DNA of 64,000 nt from assembly GCA_963920525.1 (NCBI GenBank), contig OY986439.1:39684819-39748818 (forward strand). The letters run 5' to 3'. The notes beneath the pieces were generated by a model. The model worked only from the letters and a program-made list of their open reading frames with translations, was not told the DNA's origin and did no database searches. Origin of the DNA: Dichetophora obliterata. Taxonomy: Eukaryota; Arthropoda; Insecta; Diptera; Sciomyzidae. The translations under genes were made by a program, and so were the position numbers. Shown piece after piece: positions 46,461 to 58,722 of the stretch. How positions within the stretch are numbered: position 1 is the first letter of the stretch; each line of letters starts with the position of its first letter.

Positions 46461-47606
46461 TTTTTATGTTAAAATTTTTTTCACAGTTTCTTATAAATTT
46501 TGAGCAGTGCGGGTTGAAAAAATTTCAGGAGATATAGAAGAATTGTATCTTGAATCCTGTTAAACATAAATTCAATTAGAAAATAAACATTATTATCATT
46601 TATTTTTAACGTGAAAACATGCATCATTCTCTGCCGAAGCTGTTAAAAAATATTACAAGCAATAGTTGCAGTATAGCGAGTGCAAACAGCATAAAGCACA
46701 GCAGCACCGCATGCAAAAATCGATAACTGCTGCTGTAAAGCCTGCTTGAAAAGCGACAGCAACAGCAACAGCAAGAAGACGACTTCAAAATGCGATAGCT
46801 TGCTGCTGCTGTGGCTTCGGTAATGTTCCAAAATTACAGCACGACTGGAAAACCGAGCGCTCGCTGCCGCTGAAAATATTTGTTTCTTTCGTAGTTTGCA
46901 GCCGAAGTAAAATTTATTTATGGAAAATTGCAAAATAAATTGCTAAAGTGCAGAAAGAGTAAAAACTTTGATGCTTTTGCTAATTTGGCAGCAGCAATTT
47001 AAATCCGGAACAATAGAATGCATCAAAGTTATGAAATAACAGTTGATCCCGTAACGCCTAAGGGTGCGAAAATCCTAAGGGTGCGATTTTTTGCTTCACT
47101 CGACCAGCTCTTTCACCTCCGTAAATATTCGACTCTTACACTGGACACTCTGTATATGTATAATATACATTGTATATGTATAGAAATTTGAATGGTTCGA
47201 TAAATTTTCATCAGATTAATATAAATACTTAGAATACAAAAACGCCAAATTAATAATCAATTAATACAAATTTATGTGAAATATTCCAAACACTAGCACT
47301 TCACACTAATATTGATATTTTCTAATCGTACACCGCCAAACAAACGCGAACTTTTCCTTGCATGTCGATCGGTTTTTTGACAGATACATAAATTTTTTTT
47401 TGCACAACAAAAGCAATAAGAAGCAGTAAGCTAAAGCAAAGTGAATTCAGCGAACAACAACAACAACGAAACATATGGAAACATTTTTTCAACTAACTTA
47501 TAAACTAAATAGAATTTCGAAATTTTCGAAATCATATTAGAGGCGTAGAACAGTTTAGAAAAAACAATTTTAAAATCGGTCAACCCATTTAAAAGTTATG
47601 CTCTTA
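46461..47606. other. No gene seen
   Basis: 46640-46900 is richer in CAG/CTG runs and less AT-rich. 47045-47085 has CTAAGGGTGCGA twice. No domain is recognised. Confidence 0.45.
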
Positions 47607-47608
47607 TA

Positions 47609-47770
47609 CCCCTTTTCCACACGGCAATTTTTCTTGCCAGCAAGTCGAAAATACAAAGGAAAGAAGAGCACAGCATCAAAGAAAGAACAGCACAGAAGAA
47701 AAACTTGCCAGTACAGACTTGCCTGTACCGCAGAATTGCCGGCAATAAAACTTTCCGTGTGGAAAAGGGA
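47609..47770. mobile_element. 162-bp TA-flanked MITE
   Basis: The left end is CCCCTTTTCCACACGGCAAT and the right end, reverse complemented, is TCCCTTTTCCACACGGAAAG. TA lies outside on both sides (47607-47608 and 47771-47772). TTGCCAGCAAG and TTGCCGGCAA words repeat just inside. It has no coding capacity. Confidence 0.82.
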
Positions 47771-47939
47771 TATACATACATTTTTCAAACTCGTCATTCA
47801 TTGCTGGCTTCATTGCTGGCTCGCTCCAATTATTATTATTAAAATAAAAAAAGTTAAGTCAATTGCTTAGCACAAGAGACACAACTCGCTGTACCACTAC
47901 AAAAAACTCATAACCAAAACACAATATTCCTACAACAAA

Positions 47940-48620
47940 GGAATTAACTTCGACTGAACCGAAGTTAAAATACCCCTACATCCGTATTTTAGTATACACG
48001 AAGTTGTCAATGTTGTATAATTTTGATGACGCCACTTTTATGGGGCATGGTTTTTATCAAAATATAAAAAATTTTAAACTCCGAGTTCATCCTAATTATC
48101 ACAGCTCATGTTTAAAATATCAAGTTTAAAGCAGAATTTTTTTGAATTTATGAAGGTTTTGTATTATAATGACTCCACTTTGTGTGCAGGGTGGGCGAGG
48201 TTTCAATCCAATTTTGACAAATTTCAAATATGTGGTGAATATTCTACTCCAAAGCTAATGTGCAAAATTCCAAGTTCATATATTATTTTTTGTGGCATTT
48301 TAAGAGAAGCCGTTTTGATAAAGTCACTTCATATGGGATGTAGGCGTGGTTTTCATCCGATTTTACTCATTCCCGAATTTTTTCTTCGTTTTTAATATAA
48401 GCATTTATTTTTTATTTCATTATGATAGCTTAAAAAATGTGACTGTAATCGTATCGACAGACAGACAGATGGAAAGACGAACATACGTCTATGGCTAAAT
48501 CGACTCAGGAGGTGATGCTGATCAAAAATATATATACTTTTCTATACCCACCACGTCTCCTTATCAGCGTTACGAACGGAGTGACAAAGTTAATATACCT
48601 CTTACACAGTACGCGTGGGG
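47940..48620 (+). repeat. INE-1/DINE-1-like dispersed repeat, copy 2
   Basis: It begins TTCGACTGAACCGAAGTTAA and has CATATGGGATGTAGGCGTGG with TTTTCATCCGATTTTACTC. It then has CGACAGACAGACAGATGG, TAAATCGACTCAGGAGGTG and ATGCTGATCAAAAATATATA. The last blocks closely resemble the GATCAAGAATATATA / TCGACTCAG region I recall from dipteran INE-1/DINE-1 sequences. It matches 8120-8740 for most of its first 450 bp. Confidence 0.65.
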
Positions 48621-50547
48621 GCATAAAAAGTTACGTTAAAACCAATGTGAGTCGCTTCGACGTACACTTCATTTATAAATAGATTCACCCCATCCAATTA
48701 AAAAGCCAAATACATCCGAACGCAACGTGGGCAGCTTAACAACTTATGTGGTTACTTCGATATGGATAGAGAGCAGTGTTAGTCGTTTCGACTTTCGAGG
48801 GTTAAAAAAAAAATTAATATCTTGTCCTTTGTTTGCCTCAACCATTTTTTTATTATCTTTAGCCAATGCCTTCCATACTTACTAAAATAAAAAAGTTTAC
48901 GAAACATTTACTAAACATTTGCAAAAAAGAAAAACTGCATTTGTGAAATAGTGCAGATGATTTGATTATCATGGTTAATGAATTTATGTAGAAATTGCTT
49001 AAATTAATAACATTTAAATGTTTCTCTTAAATAATATCATTAAATAATAAGTTTGTAATAAGTTTTAATATTTTGGACACGGTAGACTTTTCTGTGGAAA
49101 TGCCCATTTGCTACCTATGCTGTAACTCTTAACCTTATGGTTGAAATCAAGATTTTGCTTAAATTATATCTAAATGCATTTGTTTAACCATTAGCTATAC
49201 ATACTTACACTCACTCACTAATCATGAGCAGGTAATATATTTAATTGAAAATAATTTTTGCAATTAACACATAATTTAAATTTAATTAAAGTCATGGCAC
49301 CCAAAATACCCCAAATGCCACCCAACACCTACTTTGTGGCACCAACTTTAAGCACATGCTTGACATAATTAAGTTGCTAATATCTTGCTAAACGATTTAT
49401 TGCTCATTTGCTTTTTGTTGCTCGTTCGCTATATATTAGCATTTTTTTATGCTAACTCGGTGCATATCTTGAGTGCTTGGTATAAAGTTAGGTTAATATC
49501 GGTATGAGTGTGGCAGTGTGCTTGTATTAGTGTCAGATTGTGTGTGCGGGTGAGTGCGCTTAATTATGTGCTGCACAAAAATATGCATTGCTGCGATGTT
49601 GTCGTTGGTGTTGCTGTTACTGTTGCTGCGTTGTGCTGGTTGCTATGAAGCTTTTTCTTTGGCAGCTGCAACACCAGCTGTAGCTGATAAGAAGTTGAGA
49701 GTAATAAATGTTTTGCCAAAGAAAACGCGTGCGTTCTTAATTTGAATATAAAAACTTTTGTTGCTCATTTCTGTTAAGCTAAATAATTGCTTGAAAAATT
49801 AAACTTGTTTCTGTTGCTAGAAAGAAATTAATGATAAAATAAGTGAAACAAAAATATTTCCATCATATATTAGAAGTATATCGTAAGACAAATTTTAAGA
49901 GATACACAAAGCTCTTTTACTTATAACTCGATTTCATGAAACAGTGAAAAAATTTTACTAAATCTTCCATCTGTGTAGGTAATATTTTTTTTAGTTTACC
50001 GAATTCAATTTTTGTTATTCTGATATGAATTGGATATAAACTATCATGGCAGGTGCTCCAATAATATTTATTTTGAGAATCTATTTAATTTTTATTCCTC
50101 AGTTAAGCAATGTGAACGAATTGCTGTCAATGCCACTGAGGTCAGATTCTGGACCTGAGGCCATTTTGAAAAGAAAAATTAAGCAAAAATATACCATTTA
50201 AAAAGAAATAATGGCATTTTTTCTTAAGTACTTATAAATGTTCTAAATATGTGTGCAAAGTTTGATATGAATCCATCAAACTGATTTCTTTTTATAAAAT
50301 AAACAAAAAACACTTAAAAATTAAACACAAAAAAATATTTGTAAATCATATGTTCAAAACTCAAACATTTATCAAGGAAAGTTGTTGAACAAATGCATAC
50401 CTGATGCGTTAGCCGCAACGACGACATTAAAGTTTTTAAAATAAAGTAAAGACAAATAAAGTGACCAAATTTTGGTTTTGTTCACCAAAGCAATGATGAA
50501 AATGCATTCGATTGTGTGACTATGTATGTGAATTTGTATTGTCTAAA
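48621..50547. other. No confident gene; possible signal-peptide-like frame
   Basis: A frame with ATG at 49566 ends at 49745 and begins with a short polar part followed by LSLVLLLLLL and an Ala-rich part, like a secretory signal. TATAAAG lies at 49481. The leucines come from CTG/TTG-rich DNA and no following exon or splice site stands out, so chance is the simpler reading. The rest is AT-rich. Confidence 0.35.
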
Positions 50548-50549
50548 TA

Positions 50550-50973
50550 CCCTACGGCAGAGTCAGTTGCTCTTAAATGACCTGTCCCGTGACAGCTCCA
50601 ATGGACAGCTATCATATGACAGGTCTGAAATAACTCGTCATGGAACAGGTTTTTTGTGCATGTTATGAGACAGACTTAAATTTATGTTTTTCGAAATCGG
50701 TCACTGGACAGGTCTTAGCTGATGCAGCAGGGTCCCTTTCACGTGGTAGGTTCTGAACTGGTTCGTTTTTCACCAGGTTACCAATATAATCTTCTGTACC
50801 GGTCACTGGATCGGTCCAAGGTGATGCAGCAGGTGGCAATTGAACCCTTTCAATGTCAACGCTATGTAAAAGTGACCGGTCGGTTTCATATGTTAGTGGT
50901 AGAATTGGGACAGCCATATCCCTCGGGGACCTATCGCGAAATAGGTTCAGAACCGGTTCTTTTCTCCGTAGGG
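50550..50973. mobile_element. TA-flanked MITE with internal duplicated module
   Basis: The ends are CCCTACGGCAGA and, reverse complemented, CCCTACGGAGAA, with TA on both sides (50548-50549 and 50974-50975). Two modules about 104 bp apart share CGGTCACTGGAYMGGTC and GATGCAGCAGG. GC content is higher than in the flanks. Open frames here (50722-51057) follow the repeat and have no domain. Confidence 0.72.
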
Positions 50974-51111
50974 TATGTTGGCGAGTGGCAATTATTTATG
51001 TCAAAATATCATTTAAAACATACTCGTTCACAGTCACACACACACAAATATACTTAAAGGACGACCTCCATAACAACAATGGCAGATCGTTGGTCGGATG
51101 AGTTTGTTAAA

Positions 51112-51155
51112 AATTTTTATCATTTATGAAAGGGTCGTCATAAATGATAAAAATT
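51112..51155. other. Perfect 18-bp inverted repeat with 8-base loop
   Basis: AATTTTTATCATTTATGA (51112-51129), loop AAGGGTCG, then the exact complement (51138-51155). It is followed by AT-rich DNA. It could be a hairpin remnant of a small element. It is not a bacterial-type terminator in this eukaryotic context. Confidence 0.85.
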
Positions 51156-52511
51156 CAACAAAATAATTGAAAAAAAAAAATTAAAAAAATATTTTATATG
51201 TGTGAGAGTGCGAACAAACCCTGCAGTGCTAGGCATCGTGCATGAATATGTCATGATGATTGCTTAAAGAAACTTGCTGTGTGAGTTACATTTGTCGATA
51301 ATTCTATAACAAAGTTGTCTTGCTTTTGTTCATCGAAAACAGAAAGCTTTAAAACAGTGCACGAGTTTGAAACTTTTTCTATGATTTTCGTCAATGAAAT
51401 GCGTTATCAAATCAGCATGTTTCGTCAGAGAGGACGAAAAATCGTGCATGGTTCATTCAAATTTTTTTCAGACTTTGACTACTGGGAAAGTATAGCACGA
51501 GTGAGCTTGAGCTTGTCTGCAAAACTAATGTATATATGTATGTGTTTTAAAGAAATAAAAAATACAACAAAAACACCGACGACAGCTCGTATGATGACGA
51601 CATGCACATCGAGAACGGCAAGCAAGAAAAATGTTTCCAAAACTCGTAAATATCGAAGGTTAGCGTATGGAGAAACGTAAAATATAGGTTTGCCTGATAA
51701 CAAAAGGCAACAAAATATGCGGGTAGCGAGTGGGCGCTGCTGCAGTGGGACAAAGCAAAAGCTAACCTCTGTGCCTTTGAATGAGTATGCGTTCCTCACA
51801 TATACGTTCTTATTCAGCTGAGGGCGTTAAAATAATGAGTCCACTGAGGGTTTGAAAAATGTCAGTAACAAATAAAAACAAAAGCATAAAAACATAAGAA
51901 AAAAAAAATATTAAAAATTGATTACCTCAGGCTGTTTTTATTTTTTATGTAAAGGTATGCTCACGTAAATACTTATGCATGCATGTGTATTTCTGTGCTT
52001 CTGCAGGTCTTTGTTTGTGTGGGTGTATGTTTGGTGGTTGTATCTGCGTGACTTTATAGTTGCGATTTGCATAAATAAATTGAGTGTTAAAAGGTTTTTG
52101 TGATCTTCTTATTTTACGAACATTAATTTTATTTTTATTTTTTTTTTGTTTCTGTTGTTTTCTTTTTTCGGTCGGTTCGTATAAATGTTATTATAAATTG
52201 TTTGCTATCAGTGCTAAAGTCAACTAAAATTGATAACTGGATTGTGTTTTGTGGTCATGTTTGAGTGATTTTTCATTTGTTGTTTGTACAATTCTGTTCA
52301 TGACTTTATTTTATTAGATTTATGATAGAATTTTTTTGACAAATCAATTTAGGATATTGGTTTAAAAGGGAATTTATTTGAAAGCGCTTGTTTTATAAGG
52401 AAATTTATGTAAATATCTCATTAAAAACTTTGGGATATTATGTTTTAACTTTTGAGAAAAGAAAAATTTAATGAATTGCTTTCAAAGAGAGGTTTTTAAA
52501 GGTTTACCCTT
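51156..52511. other. No gene seen
   Basis: Mixed-composition DNA. 51300-51680 is less AT-rich and has long open frames on both strands (51315-51680 and 51479-51799), but neither shows a known domain or splice context. Confidence 0.4.
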
Positions 52512-52519
52512 TATAAGGC

Positions 52520-53193
52520 CGGAGCTGGGTTGTTATGATTTCCTTTTAATTTAATTCCTACTCAATTCCAATTCCTTTGAATTGCATTACAGGAATTGTA
52601 ATGGGTAATTGACCACTTCAATTCCTCAGAAATGAATTTGAAAAAAAATTGTAGAATCCATGACGGGAATTTTAATTGGTAATTGAACGCCTCAATTACT
52701 TAGGAATAGAATTGGAAAACATCGCTTTGTTAGTAGATTAATGAAATTTTGTACAGGGGTGTGGAAGTTGTGTACCGAGCACCTTGCAAAAAGTCGGTGG
52801 GATTGAACCAGGTAGCGTAGCAGCTATATATTTTGTTCTAGCCAAAATGTGGTATTATATTAAAAAATTGGTATATTCGATAATCTTCAATTTATAAGGA
52901 GCTGAAGTGTTCAATTACTAATTACAATTCCTGTATTGGAATTGACTATTTTTTAATAACATTCCAAGGAATTGAGATGTTCAATTATCAATTACAATTC
53001 TTATAATGAATTGACCATTTTATTCCAATTCCATTCCAAGAAAATGATGTGTTCAATTCCAATTACAGTTCCTGTAATGGAACTGACGATTTTTTAAAAC
53101 TACATTCCTGAGGAATTTAGAAGACCAATTACCAATTCCTAATTCCAAGGAGTTGGAATTGAATTGTAATGAGTAATTTTTGACCAAGCTCTG
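52520..53193. mobile_element. hAT MITE built of AATTCC-type units, 8-bp target duplication
   Basis: TATAAGGC flanks it exactly on both sides (52512-52519 and 53194-53201). The left end is CGGAGCTGGGTTGTTATGAT and the right end, reverse complemented, is CAGAGCTTGGTCAAAAATTA. Both then run into ATTCCAAYTCC words. Inside, units of about 75 bp contain AATTACAATTCCTGTAATGG or variants, in opposite orientation in the left and right parts. It is noncoding. Confidence 0.85.
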
Positions 53194-53201
53194 TATAAGG
53201 C

Positions 53202-53759
53202 AAGGTAATATATATGTTGTAAGCTGCATCATATATTTTGGGATCTGGCAACGCCAATGTCATTCCAATCAAACTAACATTTTTATTTGAAGGTTTGACA
53301 TTTTTTAGCTTATACGTAAGTACTGTCAACGATTTTGTGTACATGCGCTTATTGAGTTGTTTTGGTGCTTTAAAATTGTATTTCAACAAAAAATAAAATT
53401 AATACGAGAACCATTTCGTGCGATTACTTTCTAAAACTTAAGTCTTAATCCTAAAAAGAGTTAAGGCTGGAATGTTAATTTAATATAATTATTATTTGAT
53501 ACAAAGAGAAACAGATACTAAGATGTGCCGCAGCTTTGTTGCTCTTTCGTTTGTTTTATCTTAAAATGCTTATAGAAAAAAAACAAAATTAAAAATTTGA
53601 ATTTAAGGTCTTAGTGAAAAAGTAACATTTTTGAGGAGTTACACCTTTAGTTAAATGTCTGCAACCATTTCTTCGGTAGATACATATTTAAGTTCTACTT
53701 CTTTAGATTAAATTTTTCGCGAATATATTATGCTTTTTTATAGACATGTTTAGTGCGAA
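53202..53759. other. No gene seen
   Basis: AT-rich DNA. An open frame crossing 53129-53389 on the minus strand begins outside the MITE and runs into it, with no known domain. Confidence 0.4.
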
Positions 53760-55010
53760 AAAAGAGCCACTTTGATTACATCCTTGTTGTCGCAAAATAG
53801 AGTAATGTTCTTTGAGCTGCCGGGGACATGTTCACTCTCCAGTCGCTTTAGCCACATGGACTCTTGGATTGCCGCAACTACAAACATAACTTCTGCTTCC
53901 GTCGATGACGAGGCGATTGTTTTCTATCGTGTTGTTGCCTATGATATCGCAGATAATTGAAAAAAAAAAAACATAGCCAGTAGTTGAACGTCTATCATCA
54001 GTGTCGCCGGCCCAGTATGTGTCACAATACTCTATTATGTGTTTTTGACTGATTACATTCGCTTATTCCGATTAGTGAAAGCATATCAGATATATAGAGT
54101 GATGGGTCTATATTTATTGAGTGTTGGTTGCGAGATATCCTGATGAAGAGCACGGACGATGCTTCTTCCATTTCTTTTATTTGAAATATGTATATTAGCG
54201 AGTTGGTTTCTTACGAAGCTATTTTCTTTCATATTGTTAAAAAATATGCGGACATCACTAACATATGTATATCGCAACGTTGCCAGAAATTTTGAAATAA
54301 ATGCACTGATCCACCGAACTTCTTGTTAGACCCGTGCAAAGAAGTTCATTGTTCATTTCATTCCGAATGGCTTAAAGCCGTAGATTGATTTGAGTAATTT
54401 ACAACCTTTTCTTGTGCCGTCGTTGAAACCCTTCAGATTGCATATATAATTAATTCTACCTTAAATTTTTCGTTTAGGTAAGCACTAACTGCATCCATTT
54501 GGTGTATCGCCATTTCAAACTTAACAGCGAGCCTTAGCAAAAATCGTATATACTCCTACGTTACTACAGGAGCAAATGTTTCAGTGTAGTCGATACCATA
54601 TCTTTGGCTGAAACCCTGGTCCACTACTCTATCTAGCTTTTCTGCAAATTGGTACACAATGAGTATTATATTTTTTTTAAGTACCCATTTAGATCATATT
54701 GCCTTCTGATTAGGTGGTAAATTTGTTAATACACCTGTACTATTAGATTCCAGCGAAACATTTTCATTTTCTGATTGTCTGATTTCTTTGCTTCTCGGAA
54801 AGTTTCAAGGTCGTTTGCAATAAATTTCATCGCGCAAAAATTTAACCTTTGTGGCTCACCATTTTAATGGTGAGCAAAGCGCCGAATATTTCGTGTGCTT
54901 CTAAATCGGTGTCAGTAAATTCAACGCACCCGTTCAAGCACAGCGCAGTTTACTCTTTCCGCAACGCCATTTTGTTCTGGTGTGTACGGACATGTTGGTT
55001 CTTCTTTCGG
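53760..55010 (-). pseudogene. Ty1/copia retrotransposon pol fragment, broken
   Basis: Minus-strand reading from 55010 down: PYTPEQNGVAERV (integrase C-terminal core, about 54985-54935). Next, after decayed sequence, come QGFSQRYGIDYTETFAPVVT (RT start, about 54630-54560) and FEMAIHQMDAVSAYLN (RT motif A, about 54520-54470). YTYVSDVRIF follows (about 54275-54245), where the usual YVDD box has become YVSD. At the end AGDTDDRRSTTGYVF and SSSTEAE (RNase H, 54010-53890) are followed by a segment with KRLE. The order integrase-RT-RNase H is that of copia. The integrase catalytic core, gag, protease and much of RT are gone, and many frame changes are present. No LTR pair was found around it. The fragment is inert. 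Confidence 0.87.
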
Positions 55011-57590
55011 TTGTGAATTTTTAATTAATAAAAAATATGAAACTAAAATAAAAAAATCCTTCTAGATTAAGGTAGGATAATTTAAATCTGAAAGATGGTT
55101 ACAATAGCATTCCCGTGGTCGTTGATCTAGATCGCGGCTCTATTTTATTCAAAAAACAAAAACAAAAATTAGAACTAGCTCAATTTCTGGCCCTATTTAT
55201 GATCTTAAAATGTTGCCAAATTTTAAGCACTTTTTATCAAAACGAACATAGTTGGCAAATCTAAATAAATATTAATTTTCGTATTTTGACGTTTCATCGC
55301 TCAATTGGGGTTTTGGCATTGCTGTTTTCTTTTGTTATTGTTCTTCAAATAGCTGTTTCAAGACAGTGGTGTCAAATTGGTATACAGATAAACTAAGATG
55401 CGCCACTGAGATGTGATCTGATCTTGTGCCACGGAAATGCAGCTAATGTATTTAAACTATCCTGATTTCTTACCTGAAATTTTGTTAAAATAACAACAAT
55501 TGCCAGTTGGGTTTAACTTCAAAAACACGTTAAATTTACCTAATGGTATGTAATAATCTTAACCCAACAAATTAGGTAAAAACATTTATTTTAAATGCTA
55601 AAACATTCACTATAAAACTGCTTCAATTCTATTTAACCAATAATACTGGTTACAGTTCGTTTAAAATAACCACATTTGTCAGTTTCATTAAACCACAAAA
55701 AAGGTTAAATTTATCTAAATGGTATTTGATACTCCACAACTAACGATTGATGTCGGCAAATTGTAACCTGAAATTTAGTTAAAATTTTGCTAAGTTAACC
55801 AGATTTTTTCTGGGTATTAATTTCTAATATTTGACAGTTCTTCAGCTTAATGTTGAAATATTCATTACACAAATATTTCATTAATAAGTTCACAACAAGT
55901 TACTTTATTAATTTTATTTCTATGAAAACAACGTTATGATTTTGTGTGTATAAAAAACATTGCTATAAAAAAATAAACCTCAACTACGAAGTACATTAAC
56001 TATAGATTATAATAACTAGTTATATAAAGTAACAAAATCTGCTGTAACCAAAAGTGCCTCCAGTACATTTAAATGAAATTTTCGCTTCTATAGTGCAGAA
56101 ATATTAAATCATGCCTATTTTCACCACAAAAATCTCTCTCCCACTTTCCACCCACCAAGGCAATTAAGCGCTCAGTTAGGTGAAAATGCGGTTTGCAATC
56201 GAACGTCATCTAGCACGCAATTAATTGTTCTTGTCTTTGAAATAAACTGGTCAACCACATCATCGTTATTTGCGGTATTTATGAAATTTTTGGCAATGCA
56301 ATCAAATTTCGAGCAACGCATAGCAATTCGGCGTGAAGCTGGGTGTTTAAACATGTTGAAAATGGAAGCTGCTAAGAAATACTCAACGTCAAAAACAACA
56401 ACAACACTAACAATGAAAAAAAAACAACGATAAAATAACAACCACAAAACCAAACAATTTTCCACAATCACCAGCTGCATAGAAATAAAAAGTAGCAATG
56501 GGGAGAAAAAATATAGCGGTTAGCATTTCAGCGATAATTATTTCGTTTGGTTCGAAGGCGATGCAGTGGAAAAGGTGTTGCCATTGCACTATGGTTTAAA
56601 AAGACAAATCAGCTGCAAAAATGATCAAACAGATTTTGAAAAAGAAATATATGGACGAACTTAGAAAGTATTTTTTATAGGGAAAGTATATAATTGAAAA
56701 CATCACTGTTTTTGTGATTAGCTGTCATAGTTGACAGTTTCAGCTTTTCTTTTGAGGAAAAAAATTTTAAGCAATATTTTAGAAAGTCAACATTAAATAT
56801 TTGTTTACTTGGGTAATTTTTCTAGAAGCTTGCACCATACATGCTATTTAATCTTTATTTATGAAACTATTCCTATTAAACATTTCGAAAGTTGATTGTC
56901 GAATGTTTATTTATGGTCAATTAATGCCGTTGAAGAAGAGAAAACTGATAAATTAGCACAAATTTCTAAAAAAAAAAAAGAATTTTTGGGCAAATACTGA
57001 CTTAAGTTGGAAGTTTTGAATGATCTCGTTTGTAGAGTTTTATTAATTGCGTCTTTATAATTGAAAAGCAATTTTTTTTTAATTATCAAACTTTTGTTTA
57101 CTAATTTAGCTATATTTTTGTGTATTAATATATTTTAATATTAATTTATACTAGAATTTGCCAGTAGTCGAAATGCAACCTTTTGGCATATATTCTCTGT
57201 TATTTTGATACAAATGTAGTGTTAAAAACCTATGTTTTTCATAAAAAATTGGCATCACTTTTACTTTCCTAATAAGTAAGCCACTAGTTTACTCGCTCAG
57301 AAGAGGACGCACAAACTGAAAAATGAAATAGAGTCGTTTTTTCCTCTTTATACGCTCATCTAATAACGTAAGGGCGATATTATGCTGGCGGTCATGAGCA
57401 CGTCACGATCTAGCTTTGTTGTTGTTTCAATGTAAAATAAAAATTTGAGAGCCAGAGTGAGAAAGTAAATTTTGCTCACCATGGTGTTGTGTGTACAACC
57501 CAAAAACAAATAAACAAACAAAAAAGAATATAATAAACAGAACACCTAGTCACAAGCAAGGTCAGTAACATAACAAATCTTGAAACACTG
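55011..57590. other. No gene; short duplicated block near 55495-55800
   Basis: GTTAAATTTACCTAATGGTA (55530) and GTTAAATTTATCTAAATGGT (about 55703) are preceded by similar GCCAGTT/GTCAGTT contexts, and ACCTGAAATTTTGTTAAAAT (55474) recurs near 55769. This suggests a decayed tandem or composite repeat. The remainder is AT-rich. Confidence 0.45.
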
Positions 57591-58576
57591 CCCACCAGGC
57601 ATTCTAGCTCAAAATGAGCTCAATATGAACTATTAGTGTTTTGCGAATCTTTCGTTTAAATTCATTAATAGTTACTTATGAGACACATATGAGGTAATAG
57701 TGAGTTATTTGACACATGTTTTTGAACTAAGTATGAGGTCAATATGAGGTAAGTCGTGAACTCAAAATGTTCTCGTAATTAGTTCATATTGAGCTTCTTG
57801 TGAAAATGTAAAAAAAATTTATACTTTATAGAAGTTATACCTACTTAATTTTTTTTTTGTTTGTTTTATTTGTCAAGTATTATATTAATTTTATTTTATT
57901 TAATTTAATTATTTCTTATTTAAATAATTTTCCAATTCTTTTTCCGAAATTTGAACCTGGGATCATTGTACAAGAAGCCAACCCTCTACCAGCTGTGCCA
58001 CTGAGACTGCTTTTGATATTGCGCTAAAAGCCGGCGTGAGCAAAATATGAGCTCATTGTGAGCTACTTTCGAGAGTTTTGTGCACACATGAGCAATGTGT
58101 TTGCTGATTTTAAGCAGCCAGTCAAAAGCAAATAAAAGAAATCAAGCTAAGAAGTGAATGAAATTATTCAAGCGAAAAAGTGTTATAAATAAGAAACATG
58201 AGCAAATAATTTAACATATTTTTGAAACAATTTTTCTGCTACACTTAATTTAGTTTTGAAAATATTATTACAGCATAATTATAGTTAAAGCAACATAATT
58301 CTTTTTTAAATTTTTTATCTTTTTTATTCTGTTAATAATTAAATTATCACAAATACCTCATTATTACCTCATAATAAGCACATGATAACCTTCCAATCAA
58401 GACAACTTTCAATATCGGTTTATTTTTCACTTCATCTCATTATGGTCTCATTATCACCTCACAACTGATTGTATTTTCTTTTTGCCCCTACTATCTAATA
58501 CTTACCTGAAAGAGAACTCATTGTGAGTTGCACGAAAAGTTTCTGATTTCGTGAGCTGATTTTTCTGCTGAGTGAG
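57591..58576. mobile_element. Inverted-repeat element with a tRNA-like core
   Basis: The left end CCCACCAGGCATTCTAGCTC resembles the right end of the element at 9638-10453. The right side, reverse complemented, has CAGCAGAAAAATCAGCTCAC. Both outer parts carry GAGCTCA, ATGAGGTAATA and TGAGTT words in opposite orientation, so they form loose inverted arms. A tRNA-like module sits near the centre. Exact ends and target duplication are not certain. Confidence 0.5.
57943..58010 (-). other. tRNA-like module
   Basis: The minus strand reads TCTCAGTGGCACAGCTGGTA (A box TGGCACAGCTGG), GAGGGTTGGCTTCTTGTAC, and a B-box-like CCAGGTTCAAATTTCGG. A-to-B spacing fits a tRNA. Pairing of the outer stem is poor, so it is a degenerate tRNA-derived piece. 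Confidence 0.6.
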
Positions 58577-58722
58577 CACATGTGAATGCAATATGATCAA
58601 GTTTAATAGTGCAGCATGAATGAAAATAATAAAACGGCATGAATGAAAACATTAAAAGAAATAGTAACTATCAAAATCGGTCGAGAAACACGGTGAGAAT
58701 CGTTAACTTTTTTGCCTACGCC
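58577..58722. other. Spacer
   Basis: AT-rich DNA between two elements; nothing recognised. Confidence 0.4.

Noticed and set aside
49566..49745. Possible secreted-protein first exon with a Leu-rich signal
   Set aside because: The hydrophobic core comes from CTG/TTG-rich DNA. There is no convincing splice donor, downstream exon or known family.
50722..51057. 111-codon open frame with repeated GYQYN / GTYRE-like parts
   Set aside because: It lies in a MITE and its repetition follows the duplicated DNA module.
51315..51680. 121-codon open frame
   Set aside because: An opposing frame of similar length is open too. No domain, start context or polyadenylation signal supports either.
53390..55300. 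LTR pair around the copia remnant
   Set aside because: I compared both sides by eye and saw no matching long direct repeat or tRNA primer-binding site.
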